The notes under the pieces were generated by a model. That model worked only from the letters and a program-made list of their open reading frames with translations, was not told where the DNA came from and made no database searches. A DNA stretch of 64,000 nt from Arthrobacter sp. DNA4 (lineage in GTDB: Bacteria; Actinomycetota; Actinomycetes; Actinomycetales; Micrococcaceae): NCBI RefSeq assembly GCF_024362385.1, contig NZ_CP101466.1, positions 1,798,001 through 1,862,000 on the forward strand. The letters run 5' to 3'. This document shows positions 46,318 through 57,106 of this stretch, in pieces. Positions within the stretch are counted from its first letter, which is position 1. Every line of letters begins with the position of its first letter. The position numbers and the translations under genes were made by a program.

Positions 46318-47719
46318 CCGCCAACCCTTCCGCCGCTTTGCCGGCATCCGATACTTCCCTGCCTGCAGGGGATGAAACCGGCCACACCGGTGAGGAGGCC
46401 GTCCTCGACGTTGGACCGGTGGCCCACGGCGGGCACTGCGTGGCGCGCCATGAGGGCCGGGTGGTCTTTGTCCGGCACGCCATTCCGGGGGAGAAGGTCC
46501 GCGTCAGGCTCACCGACGCCGCGGACGGCGCCAAGTTCTGGCGGGCAGATGTCATCGAGGTGCTGGAAGCATCGCCGGACCGGGTGGAACACTTCTGGCA
46601 TGTGGCGGATTCCCTGCGCGCCTGGGGCCACGGCCACCCGCCGGTGGGCGGTGCCGAGTTCGGGCACATGACCCTGGCCAGGCAGCGCAGCCTGAAAGCG
46701 GACGTTGTGGCGGAACAGCTCACCCGCCTGGCCGGCTTTGACCAGGTGCCGTCCGTATGGACCGGCGGGGTGGAACCCGTGGGGGAAGCGGACGACGGCG
46801 GCACCGGCCTGGGGTGGCGCACGCGGGCCAGTTTTTCGGTCACCCCCGGCGGCAGGCTCGGGATGCACGCCCACCGCTCCAACCACATCGTTGCGGTGCG
46901 GGAGATGCCCCTGGCAAGCGAAGCAATCAACGCCCTGCGCCTGTGGGACCTGGACCTGCAGGGCATCGAACGGGTTGAGGTGGCCGCGCCACCAACGGTT
47001 CCCGGCCCCTGGTGCTCCTGGCCCCTGCGCCGGGTACCAAGGACAGGCGGCTGCGGGCGATCGCCGCGGCCCTGCCGGCGGACGCATCGGTGGCAGCCTT
47101 CGATCCGCTGGTAAGCACCGTCACGCAGATCCGGGGACGCACCTGGGTCCAGGAAACCGCCGCTGGACACGAATACCGTGTGACTGGCGAGGGTTTCTGG
47201 CAGATCCACCGCGACGCGTCCGGCACCCTTGTGGGGGCTGTCACAGAATTCCTCCGGGAGGGCGACTTCCTGAACCCCGGTGCCGTGGTCGCCGACCTCT
47301 ACGCGGGGGCCGGGCTCTTCACCGCCGTACTGGCCGATGCGGTAGGGGAGACGGGGTCCGTACTCTCGGTCGAAGGGGCGCCGGGGGCAAGCCGGGATGC
47401 CCGGAAGAACCTGCACTCCGCACCGCAGGTGGAGGTGGTCCAGGGGCGCGTGGAGCGGGTCCTGCGCCAGAAACCGCGGAACTTCGACGCCCTGGTCCTT
47501 GACCCTCCCCGCGCCGGAGCCGGGAAAGCCGTCGTCGGCCAACTCGTCGCGTCGCAGCCCCGGGCCATTGCCTATGTGTCCTGTGATCCGGCGTCGTTCG
47601 CGCGTGACCTCGGTTACTTCCGCCGCTCCGGGTGGGAGCTCGCCGGGCTGCGGGCCTTCGACCTGTACCCCCACACCCACCACCTTGAGACGGTGGCACT
47701 GCTGACTCCGGCTCCATGA
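46314..47719 (+). pseudogene. TRAM-domain 23S rRNA/tRNA (uracil-5-)-methyltransferase, interrupted by a frameshift
   Basis: GTG 46314 opens a RumA/RlmCD-like enzyme: TRAM domain (about 25-90), a middle domain, then VEVAA at about residue 224. The coding frame is then lost: the next block in another frame begins ATNGSRPLVLLAPAPGT and runs through the SAM motif DLYAGAGLF, the LDPPRAG motif and the catalytic SCDPA to TGA 47719. Inserting one base after 46988 (GCGGCC in place of GCGCC) joins the two halves into 468 residues. Thus either a one-base deletion or a sequence error. It is coupled to the permease gene by GTGA. Confidence 0.8.
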
Positions 47720-47735
47720 TGCCGCCACGGTTTTC

Positions 47736-47757
47736 GACTACGATGGCCGTAGTAGTC
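47736..47757. other. Imperfect dyad in the gap before acnA
   Basis: GACTAC and GTAGTC separated by ten bases in the 166-bp gap after the methyltransferase. It may be a weak operator for acnA or part of a terminator. I see no clear -10 in the gap. Confidence 0.25.
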
Positions 47758-47885
47758 CCACGTCGCGCCCGAATTCTCGGCCGGTCGTGTGCAAATTTTC
47801 GGGCCCTGGAACTACTTAGGGCTTCCTAACTAGCAGGCGGTCAACCGCGCGACAAAGATGAAACTGTTGCGAGAGGAGTCCTGCG

Positions 47886-50711
47886 ATGAGCACTGTGGAC
47901 AGCTTCGGTTCAAAAGGCAAACTTAATGTAGCCGGAACCGAGTACGAAATTTTCCGGTTGAACTCCGTTGAAGGTGCAGAAAACCTTCCGTTCAGCCTCA
48001 AGGTATTGCTTGAAAACCTGCTGAGGACCGAGGACGGCGCGAACATCACTGCCGATCACGTTCGCGCTTTGGCAGGCTGGGATCCGAATGCGGAACCCGA
48101 TACAGAAATCCAGTTCACGCCGGCGCGCGTGATCATGCAGGACTTCACCGGTGTTCCCTGCGTGGTCGACTTGGCCACCATGCGTGAAGCCGTCAAGGAC
48201 CTGGGCGGCGACCCGAAGCGGGTCAACCCGCTGGCACCCGCCGAAATGGTCATCGACCACTCCGTCCAGATCGACGCCTTCGGTAACTCCGGCGCACTGG
48301 AGCGCAACATGGAGATCGAATACCAGCGCAACGGTGAGCGCTACCAGTTCCTGCGCTGGGGCCAGACGGCGTTCGACGACTTCAAAGTGGTCCCCCCGGG
48401 AACCGGCATCGTGCACCAGGTCAACATCGAATACCTGGCCCGCACCGTGATGACCCGCGAAGTGGATGGTGCGCTCCGCGCCTACCCCGACACCTGCGTC
48501 GGCACGGACTCGCACACCACCATGGTCAACGGCATGGGCGTGCTGGGCTGGGGCGTGGGCGGCATCGAGGCCGAGGCAGCAATGCTCGGCCAGCCCGTCT
48601 CCATGCTCATCCCGCGCGTGGTTGGCTTCAAGCTCAGCGGCAGCATTCCTGCCGGTGCCACCGCAACCGACGTGGTGCTGACCATCACCGAAATGCTGCG
48701 CAAGCACGGCGTGGTGGGCAAGTTCGTGGAGTTCTACGGCGAAGGCGTTGCTGCTGTGCCGCTGGCCAACCGCGCCACCATCGGCAACATGAGCCCCGAG
48801 TTCGGCTCCACCGCCGCCATGTTCCCCATCGACGACGTCACCCTGGACTACCTGCGCCTCACCGGCCGGTCCGAGCAGAACGTCGCCCTCGTGGAGTCCT
48901 ACGCCAAGGAACAGGGCCTGTGGCACGACGCTTCCCGCGACATCAAGTTCTCCGAGTACCTGGAACTGGACCTGTCCACGGTTGTCCCGTCCATCGCCGG
49001 ACCCAAGCGCCCGCAGGACCGCATTGAACTGACCGAGGCCAAGGACGAGTTCCGCCACGACCTGCTCAACTACGTCTCCCACGACGCCAACGCCGGCACC
49101 CTGGACGAGTCCCTGGAAGAAAGCTTCCCGGCCTCCGACGCCCCGTCCTTCACGGGCGGAGCAACCCACATCTCGGACACCGACCGCGAACCGCCGAAGT
49201 ATTCGGCTGCCCACGGCGGCGCCGGACGGACCTCCAATCCGGTTCCCGTGAAGATGGCTGACGGCCGCGAGTTCGAGCTGGACCACGGCGCGGTGACCAT
49301 CGCGTCCATCACGTCCTGCACCAACACGTCCAACCCGTCGGTCATGCTGGCCGCCGCCGTGCTGGCGCGCAACGCCGTCGAAAAGGGCCTCACCGCCAAG
49401 CCGTGGGTGAAGACCTCCGTCGCCCCCGGCTCGAAGGTAGTTACCGACTACTACGAGAAGTCCGGCCTGACCCCGTACCTGGAGAAGCTCGGCTTCTACA
49501 TCGTGGGCTACGGCTGCGCCACCTGCATCGGTAACTCGGGCCCGCTGGAAGCAGAGATCTCCGAGGCCATCCAGGCCAACGACCTCGCCGTCAGCGCCGT
49601 CCTGTCCGGCAACCGCAACTTCGAAGGCCGCATCAACCCGGACGTGAAGATGAACTACCTGGCGTCCCCGCCGCTGGTCATCGCGTACGCCCTGGCCGGT
49701 TCCATGGACTTCGACTTCGAGACCGATCCGCTCGGCAAGGATGAGGCCGGCAACGACGTCTTCCTGAAGGACATCTGGCCCAACCCGGTTGAGGTCCAGC
49801 AGGTCATCGATTCCTCGATCGACAAGGAGATGTTCGCCAAGGGCTACGAGGGCGTCTTCGACGGCGACGACCGCTGGAAGGCACTGGACACCCCGGCCGT
49901 CGACACCTTCGCCTGGGATCCGAACTCCACCTACGTCCGGAAGCCCCCGTACTTCGAGGGAATGCAGGCACAGCCGGAGCCGGTCAAGGACATCTCGGGC
50001 GCCCGAGTGCTCCTGAAGCTCGGCGACTCGGTCACCACCGACCACATCTCTCCGGCCGGTTCCTTCAAGTCCGACACTCCGGCCGGTCAGTACCTGCTGG
50101 CCAACGGTGTGGAGCGCAAGGACTTCAACTCCTACGGCTCGCGCCGTGGCAACCACGAAGTGATGATCCGCGGCACGTTCGCGAACATCCGCATCAAGAA
50201 CCAGCTCCTGGACGGCGTTGAGGGTGGCTTCACCCGCGACTTCACCCAGGCTGACGGCCCGCAGGCATACGTCTACGACGCCGCGCAGAACTACCAGGCA
50301 GCTGGCACCCCGCTGGTGGTCCTGGCGGGCAAGGAATACGGTTCCGGATCATCGCGCGACTGGGCTGCCAAGGGCACCGCACTGCTGGGCGTCAAGGCCG
50401 TCATCGCCGAGAGCTACGAGCGCATCCACCGCTCCAACCTCATCGGCATGGGCGTCCTGCCGCTGCAGTACCCGGCCGGTGAGAACGCTGCCAGCCTGGG
50501 CCTGACCGGCACGGAAACCTTCTCGGTGGAGGGCGTCACCGCCCTCAACGAGGGCACCACGCCCAAGACGCTGAAGGTCACCGCCACCGCAGAGGACGGC
50601 TCCTCGAAGTCCTTCGACGCCGTGCTCCGCATCGATACCCCGGGTGAAGCGGACTACTACCGCAACGGCGGCATCCTGCAGTACGTGCTGCGCCAGATCT
50701 CCGCCAACTAG
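47886..50711 (+). CDS. acnA: Aconitate hydratase A
   Basis: 941 residues. TCA-cycle enzyme converting citrate to isocitrate through a [4Fe-4S] cluster: Cys478 ([10 protein letters not shown]), Cys544 and Cys547 ([11 protein letters not shown]). The swivel domain is C-terminal ([12 protein letters not shown], about residues 818-829). An insert at about 400-455 ([17 protein letters not shown]) is acidic and low complexity and is absent from E. coli AcnA by my recollection. Start ATG 47886 follows GAGAGGAG. A strong terminator follows. Confidence 0.96.
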   Translation: MSTVDSFGSKGKLNVAGTEYEIFRLNSVEGAENLPFSLKVLLENLLRTEDGANITADHVRALAGWDPNAEPDTEIQFTPARVIMQDFTGVPCVVDLATMREAVKDLGGDPKRVNPLAPAEMVIDHSVQIDAFGNSGALERNMEIEYQRNGERYQFLRWGQTAFDDFKVVPPGTGIVHQVNIEYLARTVMTREVDGALRAYPDTCVGTDSHTTMVNGMGVLGWGVGGIEAEAAMLGQPVSMLIPRVVGFKLSGSIPAGATATDVVLTITEMLRKHGVVGKFVEFYGEGVAAVPLANRATIGNMSPEFGSTAAMFPIDDVTLDYLRLTGRSEQNVALVESYAKEQGLWHDASRDIKFSEYLELDLSTVVPSIAGPKRPQDRIELTEAKDEFRHDLLNYVSHDANAGTLDESLEESFPASDAPSFTGGATHISDTDREPPKYSAAHGGAGRTSNPVPVKMADGREFELDHGAVTIASITSCTNTSNPSVMLAAAVLARNAVEKGLTAKPWVKTSVAPGSKVVTDYYEKSGLTPYLEKLGFYIVGYGCATCIGNSGPLEAEISEAIQANDLAVSAVLSGNRNFEGRINPDVKMNYLASPPLVIAYALAGSMDFDFETDPLGKDEAGNDVFLKDIWPNPVEVQQVIDSSIDKEMFAKGYEGVFDGDDRWKALDTPAVDTFAWDPNSTYVRKPPYFEGMQAQPEPVKDISGARVLLKLGDSVTTDHISPAGSFKSDTPAGQYLLANGVERKDFNSYGSRRGNHEVMIRGTFANIRIKNQLLDGVEGGFTRDFTQADGPQAYVYDAAQNYQAAGTPLVVLAGKEYGSGSSRDWAAKGTALLGVKAVIAESYERIHRSNLIGMGVLPLQYPAGENAASLGLTGTETFSVEGVTALNEGTTPKTLKVTATAEDGSSKSFDAVLRIDTPGEADYYRNGGILQYVLRQISAN

Positions 50712-50739
50712 CGGGAACTGCTGCCCAGGCACCAACCTC

Positions 50740-50784
50740 CCGAAGCCCCGGCCGGTCACCGACCAGCCGGGGCTTCGGCTTTTC
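50740..50784 (+). terminator. acnA terminator
   Basis: 13-bp perfect stem CCGAAGCCCCGGC / GCCGGGGCTTCGG with a 13-base loop, followed by CTTTTC. It is 28 bases past the acnA stop. Confidence 0.88.
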
Positions 50785-50854
50785 AGCCACGTCCGGCCCT
50801 GCGAACCGAGGCGTTAGAGTTAAACGGCACGTCTACCACCCGAAGGAGGGGTCA

Positions 50855-52828
50855 TTGGGAATCTTGGACACCATCCGGAATCCGCAGGACCTGAACGAGT
50901 TGACCGAGGAACAGCTGGAACAGCTGGCTTCGGAGATCAGGGATTTCCTGATCACGAACGTCTCCCAGACGGGCGGCCACCTCGGGCCCAACCTCGGCGT
51001 CGTGGAACTGACGCTGGCCGTGCACCGCATCTTCGAATCCCCCCGCGACAGCATCGTCTTTGACACAGGCCACCAGTCCTACGTCCACAAGCTGCTCACC
51101 GGACGCCAGGACTTCAGCACGCTCCGCCAGGAAGGCGGCCTTTCCGGCTACCCGGACAGGGCCGAATCGGAACACGACATTGTGGAAAGCTCCCACGCGT
51201 CGTCGTCCCTGTCCTGGGCCGACGGCATTTCCCGGGCCCGCCAGCTCACCGGCGAAGGCGACCGGCACGTGGTGGCCATCATCGGTGATGGTGCCCTCAC
51301 CGGCGGCATGGCCTGGGAAGCCATCAACAACATTGCGGCGGACAAGAAACGCCGCGTGGTCATCGTGGTCAATGACAACGGCCGGTCCTACGCCCCCACG
51401 GTGGGCGGCTTCGCGGACTACCTTGCCTCCCTGCGCCCCACCATCGACTCCTTCCGCGCCGCCCCCGCGTACGAGGGCGCGCTTGACTGGTGGAAGAAGA
51501 AGTTGCAGGACGGTGGCCCCGTGGGGCAGTTCACTTACAAGAGCCTGCACGCCATGAAGAAGGGCATCAAGGACTGGTGGGCGCCGCAGGGCATGTTCGA
51601 GGACCTCGGCATGAAGTACATCGGCCCGGTGGATGGGCATAACCTCCAGGCCATGGAGCATGCACTGTCCACCGCCCGGAACTACGGCGGCCCCGTGATC
51701 GTCCACGCCATGACGGAAAAGGGCCATGGCTACGCTCCGGCCCGTGCCCATGAAGCGGACCAGTTCCACGCGGTGGGCATCATCGACCCCGAAACGGGCG
51801 AGCCCACCGGCGCCGGCGGCGCCCAGTCCTGGACCTCCGTGTTCGCGGACGAGATCGCTGCCATCGCCGACGAACGCGACGACATCGTGGGCATCACAGG
51901 GGCCATGCTGATCCCGGTTGGCCTGCACAAATTTGCGGCCAAGCATCCCAAGCGCGTCATCGACGTCGGCATCGCGGAGCAGCATGCGCTGACCGCCGCC
52001 GCGGGCATGGCCTTCGGCGGACTGCACCCTGTCGTGGCCGTCTACGCCACCTTCCTGAACCGGGCCTTCGACCAGCTGCTCATGGACGTCGCCCTCCACA
52101 AGGCCGGCGTCACGATCGTCCTTGACCGCGCCGGCGTCACCGGCCCGGACGGCGCAAGCCACCACGGCATGTGGGACATGGCCATGGTCCAGATTGTCCC
52201 CGGACTGCACCTTGCCGCGCCCCGCGACGCCACCCGGCTCCGCGAGGAGCTGCGCGAAGCCGTTGCCATCAGCGATGCCCCCAGCGTCGTCCGCTTCTCC
52301 AAGGGCTCCGTTGGCCCCGCCGTCGAGGCACTGGAACGGCTCAGCGACGGAGTCGACGTCCTGGCCCGCAGGCCGTCAGGCTCCACCGAAAACGACGTGC
52401 TGATCGTCAGCGTCGGCGCGATGGCCGAACTGGCACTGGACGTTTCCAACCGGCTTGGCGCGCAGGGCATCAGCACCACTGTGGTGGATCCCCGCTGGGT
52501 CCTCCCCGTCCGCCGTTCCATCATTGCGCTGGCTTCACACCACCGCCTGGTGATTTGCATCGAAGACGGCGTCCGCGCAGGCGGCGTCGGCTCGCGTATC
52601 CGGCAGGAGATGCGTGCCGCAGGCGTCGACACCGCCCTGAACGAGGTGGGCCTGCCGGTGGAGTTCCTTGACCACGGCACCCGCAACCAGGTGCTGGAGC
52701 GTGTTGGGCTGACGGCCCAGCAGATCACGCACGACGTCGTCGCACAGGTCCTGGGAACGAAGGTTCCCTTTGCGCGGCCCCTCCCCGGGCAGCAGCACCC
52801 CACCACCGGCAGCCTTCCGATCCTGTGA
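50855..52828 (+). CDS. dxs: 1-deoxy-D-xylulose-5-phosphate synthase
   Basis: 657 residues. First enzyme of the MEP isoprenoid pathway: condenses pyruvate and glyceraldehyde-3-phosphate using thiamine diphosphate. [12 protein letters not shown] holds the active-site His near residue 75; [13 protein letters not shown] and [10 protein letters not shown] are the ThDP/Mg site; the central [14 protein letters not shown] and the C-terminal transketolase domain are present. The start is TTG 50855 after AAGGAGGGG, and TAGAGT lies about 35 bases upstream as a possible -10. It is coupled to DUF402 by GTGA. Confidence 0.96.
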   Translation: MGILDTIRNPQDLNELTEEQLEQLASEIRDFLITNVSQTGGHLGPNLGVVELTLAVHRIFESPRDSIVFDTGHQSYVHKLLTGRQDFSTLRQEGGLSGYPDRAESEHDIVESSHASSSLSWADGISRARQLTGEGDRHVVAIIGDGALTGGMAWEAINNIAADKKRRVVIVVNDNGRSYAPTVGGFADYLASLRPTIDSFRAAPAYEGALDWWKKKLQDGGPVGQFTYKSLHAMKKGIKDWWAPQGMFEDLGMKYIGPVDGHNLQAMEHALSTARNYGGPVIVHAMTEKGHGYAPARAHEADQFHAVGIIDPETGEPTGAGGAQSWTSVFADEIAAIADERDDIVGITGAMLIPVGLHKFAAKHPKRVIDVGIAEQHALTAAAGMAFGGLHPVVAVYATFLNRAFDQLLMDVALHKAGVTIVLDRAGVTGPDGASHHGMWDMAMVQIVPGLHLAAPRDATRLREELREAVAISDAPSVVRFSKGSVGPAVEALERLSDGVDVLARRPSGSTENDVLIVSVGAMAELALDVSNRLGAQGISTTVVDPRWVLPVRRSIIALASHHRLVICIEDGVRAGGVGSRIRQEMRAAGVDTALNEVGLPVEFLDHGTRNQVLERVGLTAQQITHDVVAQVLGTKVPFARPLPGQQHPTTGSLPIL

Positions 52829-53445
52829 GGGACGAGGACGAACTGAAGTACCCCGGGCCGGCGGGGGAGTCCGGACCGGTCCTGCACACCACCACCACAC
52901 GCGTTCCCAACGGACTGGAGCCAGGCCAGCTGGTGGTTTCCAGGAACCGCAAATGGAACGGCAAAGCCCACTGGGTTGTGCCGGGGCGGTACCTGGGCGA
53001 GGACCAGCACGGGTGGTGGATCTTCCAGGGCACCAACGAATTCTGTTCCCGCCCCGGCGCCGCGTTCTATACCCGTTCGGATGCTGTCCTGCTGGTGCCG
53101 CGCCAGGGCGACTGGGTGGCAACGTTCTACGACTCCGCCCACCCCGGCGGAGTGCGGGTCTACATCGACCTCGCCGTGGGCCATGAGTGGACACACATCC
53201 GGCCTGCGGTAACCGAGTTCCATGTCATCGACATGGACCTCGACGTCATCCGCACCGCGGACCGCGGCGTCTTCATCGACGACCAGGATGAGTTTGCGGA
53301 GCACAGCGTTTCCATGCACTACCCGCACCGTCTGATTGAGGACATCCAGGCGGCCGCGGACGGGCTTTACCACGCCGTGAAGGCACAGCACGCGCCTTTC
53401 GACGGCACCGACGTTGAATGGTTTACCAAAGGACGCACCACATGA
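52825..53445 (+). CDS. DUF402 family phosphatase-like protein
   Basis: 206 residues. The DUF402/FomD-like core (about 45-190) with a metal-binding acidic series D-M-D-L-D-V-I ... F-I-D-D-Q-D-E-F is clear. Relatives are nucleoside diphosphate phosphatases or FomD (recalled); the substrate here is unknown. GTG 52825 overlaps the dxs stop and its own TGA overlaps the next ATG. Confidence 0.85.
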   Translation: MRDEDELKYPGPAGESGPVLHTTTTRVPNGLEPGQLVVSRNRKWNGKAHWVVPGRYLGEDQHGWWIFQGTNEFCSRPGAAFYTRSDAVLLVPRQGDWVATFYDSAHPGGVRVYIDLAVGHEWTHIRPAVTEFHVIDMDLDVIRTADRGVFIDDQDEFAEHSVSMHYPHRLIEDIQAAADGLYHAVKAQHAPFDGTDVEWFTKGRTT

Positions 53446-54002
53446 GCGGCATTGTCAGGGTCTACAAACGCGACGACGAGGGCGCCCTCCAGTTCCGGGA
53501 GGCCTGGTTCGACGAGGAGTACTCCCAGTTCGTGATGAACTTCGGTGCCGTGGGGCACCAGAGCAAGACCGAGGAAACCGACGTCGCCGACGCAGGCGCT
53601 GCGGATGGCCTCCTGGACGCCTTTGCCGCACAATGCGCGGAGGACGGCTACGCGGAGATCCCCAACGAGGAGCAGTTTTGGGTGGTGGCACAGTTCGCCC
53701 TCAAGACCAGGGAAGGCACCGACCGGGACCGCCGCCTGGAGCAAAAGGCCAAGGACGCCCTCATCAGCCACCTGGCGTGGCGCGGCCTGGGAACAGTGGA
53801 GCGGTCCGAATTCACCGACTACAAGCTGAACATCTTCTGCCTGTGCCCGGACGTCAACAAGGCAGTCAACGCCATCAAGGTGTGCGCCCGCGGCGAGGAC
53901 CTCGACTTCACCAAGCTCAGCATCGGGGCCGCTCCGTTCAGCGACCCCGACCAGTACAAACTCAAGCACTCCGCCAAGCCCGGCGGCAGCTTCAGCCTCT
54001 AG
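53442..54002 (+). CDS. Conserved-looking protein of unknown function
   Basis: 186 residues, soluble, no signal peptide or membrane segment. Regular alternating strand/helix pattern. Notable: a DEEYSQFVMNFG N-terminal stretch, KLNIFCLCPD with a CxC, and a second Cys at VCARGED. I recognise no family. Start ATG 53442 overlaps the DUF402 stop by ATGA, with AAAGGA upstream, and the aldo/keto reductase follows after ten bases, so it is certainly co-translated with its neighbours. Confidence 0.75.
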   Translation: MSGIVRVYKRDDEGALQFREAWFDEEYSQFVMNFGAVGHQSKTEETDVADAGAADGLLDAFAAQCAEDGYAEIPNEEQFWVVAQFALKTREGTDRDRRLEQKAKDALISHLAWRGLGTVERSEFTDYKLNIFCLCPDVNKAVNAIKVCARGEDLDFTKLSIGAAPFSDPDQYKLKHSAKPGGSFSL

Positions 54003-54012
54003 GAGAGCTCCC

Positions 54013-54990
54013 GTGACCACTTACCGCCGCGTTGGAAAATCAGGCCTCACCGTCTCCACCGTCGGCCTGGGCTGCAACAACCTGGGCCGCGCCAACACCG
54101 CCACGGAGTCGCAGGACGCCACGGACGGGGTGGTCAACGCCGCCATTGACTCCGGGATCACGCTGTTCGATGTGGCAGACAACTACGGCAGGGTACCGGG
54201 ACTCAGCGAAACCATGCTGGGCAAGGCCCTCGGCAGCCGGCGCGGGGACGTGGTGGTTGCCACCAAGTTCGGGATGGATGCCAAGGGCGCCAACGGTCCG
54301 GACTTCGGCGCCCGTGGTTCCCGGCGGTACATCATCCAGTCGGTCGAGGCCTCGCTGCGGCGGCTCGGTACCGACTGGATCGATCTTTACCAGTTCCACA
54401 CCCCGGATCCGCTCACGCCCATCGACGAAACCCTGGCAGCCCTGGATACCCTGGTCCGCAGCGGCAAAGTCCGCTACATCGGCCACTCCAACCGCTCCGG
54501 CTGGCAGATCGCCCAGGCGGAATACGTGGCCCGGGAACTGGGCACCGCACGGTTCATCTCCTCGCAAAACCACTACAACCTCCTGGACCGGCGCGCCGAA
54601 CTGGAGGTGACCCCGGCCGCCGAGGAATTCGGCCTGGGTGTCCTGCCGTATTTCCCGCTGGCCAACGGCCTTCTGACCGGTAAGTATTCGCCGGGCCACG
54701 CTCCGGAAGGATCCCGGCTCAGCCACACCCGCACCAACATGGTGGACGACGCCGACTGGGACCAGCTGGGAAGGTACAGCGCCTTCGCCAAGGAGCGCGG
54801 ACTGACGGAGATCGAGGTGGCCTTTTCCTGGCTCGCCGCCCAGCCCTCGGTGGCCAGCGTCATCGCCGGCGCCACCAGGCCGGAACAGGTCCGGCAGAAC
54901 GCGCAAGCGGCGGACTGGGTCCCCACCCCGGAGGACCTGGCTGCCCTGGACGGGATCTTCCCCGCCGTGCCCAAGGTCGCGCTCTTCTAG
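54013..54990 (+). CDS. Aldo/keto reductase
   Basis: 325 residues, TIM-barrel NADPH oxidoreductase. The catalytic tetrad is Asp53, Tyr58 (FDVADNYGR), Lys85 (ATKFGM) and His129 (YQFHTPD). The C-terminal S-V-I-A-G-A-T-R-P-E-Q-V NADPH motif is intact. Start GTG 54013 follows AGGAGA. Substrate unknown. It lies between the unknown gene and a nucleoside hydrolase (six bases apart). Confidence 0.92.
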   Translation: MTTYRRVGKSGLTVSTVGLGCNNLGRANTATESQDATDGVVNAAIDSGITLFDVADNYGRVPGLSETMLGKALGSRRGDVVVATKFGMDAKGANGPDFGARGSRRYIIQSVEASLRRLGTDWIDLYQFHTPDPLTPIDETLAALDTLVRSGKVRYIGHSNRSGWQIAQAEYVARELGTARFISSQNHYNLLDRRAELEVTPAAEEFGLGVLPYFPLANGLLTGKYSPGHAPEGSRLSHTRTNMVDDADWDQLGRYSAFAKERGLTEIEVAFSWLAAQPSVASVIAGATRPEQVRQNAQAADWVPTPEDLAALDGIFPAVPKVALF

Positions 54991-54996
54991 GCGACC

Positions 54997-56013
54997 GTGC
55001 CCGCCTACCTCCTTGACGTCGATACCGGCATCGACGATGCCCTGGCCCTCGCCTATCTTGCCGCCCTCCCGGACACGGAGTTCGTGGCGGTCACGGCCAC
55101 CCCGGGCAACGTTGATGCCGACCAGGTGGCGCGCAACACCCTTGCCCTGCTGGAGCTGTGCGGCCGGCCTGGAGTGCAGGTGGCGGTGGGTGCCCGGAAG
55201 CCCCTGTCCATCCCCCTGATCACCACCCCGGAAACGCATGGGCCGCAGGGGATCGGCTACGCGGTGTTGCCTGAACCATCAGGCCAGCCCAGTCGGCAGA
55301 ATGCAGTGGACCTGTGGATCGAACATGCCAGGGCCAGGCCGGGGGAGTTGACCGCGCTCATTACCGCCCCGCTCACCAACTTCGCCCTGGCCCTGCGGCA
55401 GGAACCGGCACTTCCAGACCTCCTGGCCAAGGTGGTGATCATGGGCGGCGCCTTCTACCACCAAGGCAACACCACCCCCACCGCCGAGTGGAACACCCAC
55501 GTGGATCCGCACGCGGCCAAGGAAGTCTATGCCGCCTACCGCGGCCGGTCGCTGGAGAAACTGCCCATCGTCTGTTCGCTGGACACCACGGAACGCATGG
55601 AAATGCACCCGGCCCACGTCAAGGCACTGGCCCGGGCTGCAGGTGCCGCCGTTCCGGAACTGGTACTCCCGGAAGACCCAGAGGGCCGCCGCAGCACTTC
55701 CGACAACACGCTGATCAGGCACCTTTCGGACGCCCTGCGCTTCTACTTCGAGTTCCACCGGCTCTACGACCAGGGCTACCTGGCCCACGTCCATGACTTC
55801 TTTGCCGCGGGCGTGGCCCTTGAGTACGCCGCGCGCCCGGCCACTGTGGACGTCGAAACGGAATCGGCGCTCCTCATGGGAACGACCGTGGCAGACTTTC
55901 GCGGGCTCTGGGGCGCACCACCGAACGCCCGGATCGTGTCCGCCAACAACCCGGAGCAGGCGTTCGGTGAGCTGGTGTCCGCTGTGGGGCGCCTGGCCCG
56001 GAAGACGGGGTGA
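54997..56013 (+). CDS. Inosine/uridine-preferring nucleoside hydrolase
   Basis: 338 residues. The calcium/ribose signature D-V-D-T-G-I-D-D-A (residues 7-15), the MGGAFYHQGNTTPTAEWN loop (near 149) and the C-terminal DVETES active-site Asp match the IUNH family. It cleaves ribonucleosides to base and ribose. Start GTG 54997. It precedes an ECF transporter after a 186-bp leader, so the uptake system may serve a related compound. Confidence 0.92.
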   Translation: MPAYLLDVDTGIDDALALAYLAALPDTEFVAVTATPGNVDADQVARNTLALLELCGRPGVQVAVGARKPLSIPLITTPETHGPQGIGYAVLPEPSGQPSRQNAVDLWIEHARARPGELTALITAPLTNFALALRQEPALPDLLAKVVIMGGAFYHQGNTTPTAEWNTHVDPHAAKEVYAAYRGRSLEKLPIVCSLDTTERMEMHPAHVKALARAAGAAVPELVLPEDPEGRRSTSDNTLIRHLSDALRFYFEFHRLYDQGYLAHVHDFFAAGVALEYAARPATVDVETESALLMGTTVADFRGLWGAPPNARIVSANNPEQAFGELVSAVGRLARKTG

Positions 56014-56084
56014 GGCAGGGAATCCACGGCCTGCGCGGCAGGAAGATCCTGCCCGGGACGCTGCCGGAGGATGGCCGGTAGAAT

Positions 56085-56199
56085 GGGCTCCGGACCGGCC
56101 CGGCGCAGTTGCCGCCGGCTGCTGCCGAGGTGACATAGGCAGCCACATCCCGGCCCGGTACTGCCGGGCCACTGCCTGCACCCCAAAGGAACAGTCCCC
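56085..56199 (+). other. Structured 5' leader of the ECF transporter genes
   Basis: After a TAGAAT that could be a -10 (56079-56084 as read) the leader has GCTGCC-N11-GGCAGC (56121-56143) and a perfect GGCCCGG-N5-CCGGGCC hairpin (56152-56170), then AAAGGA before ATG 56200. ECF transporter genes often carry riboswitches, but I find no recognisable cobalamin, TPP, preQ1 or folate core here. Confidence 0.35.
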
Positions 56200-57096
56200 A
56201 TGTCATCGCCCTCTTTGACGCTTCCGTCCCAGGAACGCCCCGCGGCCCGCCGCCGGCTGCTGGAGATCCTCGGCGCCCTGGCCATTGCCTCCACCTACGT
56301 CTACCTGGTCCTTAACCAGCCCGCAGACATCACCGGTGGTCCGGGCAGCGCATCGGCCCTGATCGCCCTCACCGGTTTCCTGGCCGGGGCGGTCCTGCTG
56401 ATCGTCGCCGTGCTGCCCACCCTTCCGGCCTCCACCCTGGTGCTTATCCCGGTGGCGCTGGTCCTGAACATCGTGCTGGGCCAGTTTGTCGGCAGCACCC
56501 TTGTTCCCTTCTACCTCGACGCCATCGGCACAGTGCTGATCGCCGTCCTGGCCGGCCCCGCCGCCGGTGCCGCCACTGGCGCGCTCAGCAGCATTGTCTG
56601 GTCCTTCTTCAACCCCACCGTGCTGCCGTTCGCGGCCGGCGCCGCGCTCATCGGCTGCCTGGCCGGGCTCGCGGCACGCTACGGCCTCTTCCGCCGCTTC
56701 TACCTTGCCCCGGTTGCCGGCTTCGTCACCGGGATCATCGCAGGCGTCGTGTCCGCCCCCGTGGCTGCCTTCGTCTTCGGCGGAACGTCGGGCGTGGCCA
56801 CCGGCGCAATCGTCAGTGCCTTCCGGGCCATGGGGGACACCCTCCTGGCCGCCATCACCAAGCAGGCACTCCTGTCCGACCCCATGGACAAGGCCATCGT
56901 GTTCACCATCGTGGCCGTCCTGGTCTACGCGCTGCCGCGCCGGACGCGCCAGCAGTTCCCCTTCATCCGCCGCCACCGGGTGCTCGCCGGCAGCAGCCCG
57001 GCCCCGGCGCCGCAGGCGGGTGCGCACGCCGACGGTTCGAAGCAGGCACCGGGTACTGCGTCGGGACCGGCCAGCGATTCAGCGCTGAACGGCTGA
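56200..57096 (+). CDS. ECF transporter substrate-binding (S) component
   Basis: 298 residues. About six membrane segments between residues 25 and 245; an Arg-rich N-terminus and a disordered Ala/Gly/Pro C-terminal tail (about 262-298). It resembles S components that use group II (own) energising modules; the ligand is not identifiable. It follows the nucleoside hydrolase and precedes T and A components, so the operon is self-contained. AAAGGA lies before ATG 56200. Confidence 0.85.
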   Translation: MSSPSLTLPSQERPAARRRLLEILGALAIASTYVYLVLNQPADITGGPGSASALIALTGFLAGAVLLIVAVLPTLPASTLVLIPVALVLNIVLGQFVGSTLVPFYLDAIGTVLIAVLAGPAAGAATGALSSIVWSFFNPTVLPFAAGAALIGCLAGLAARYGLFRRFYLAPVAGFVTGIIAGVVSAPVAAFVFGGTSGVATGAIVSAFRAMGDTLLAAITKQALLSDPMDKAIVFTIVAVLVYALPRRTRQQFPFIRRHRVLAGSSPAPAPQAGAHADGSKQAPGTASGPASDSALNG

Positions 57097-57106
57097 GCCG
57101 GGCACC

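Noticed and set aside
44541..47114. 857-codon frame spanning the APC permease and part of the methyltransferase
   Set aside because: The first 590 codons are out of frame with the permease and low complexity; only the last part (from 46314) is the real methyltransferase frame.
47910..50156. 748-codon open frame antisense to acnA
   Set aside because: Shadow of the GC-rich aconitase gene; no recognisable domain.
56014..56199. Cobalamin or TPP riboswitch before the ECF S gene
   Set aside because: Neither the B12 box nor the CUGAGA/thi-box elements are present; only unassigned hairpins remain.
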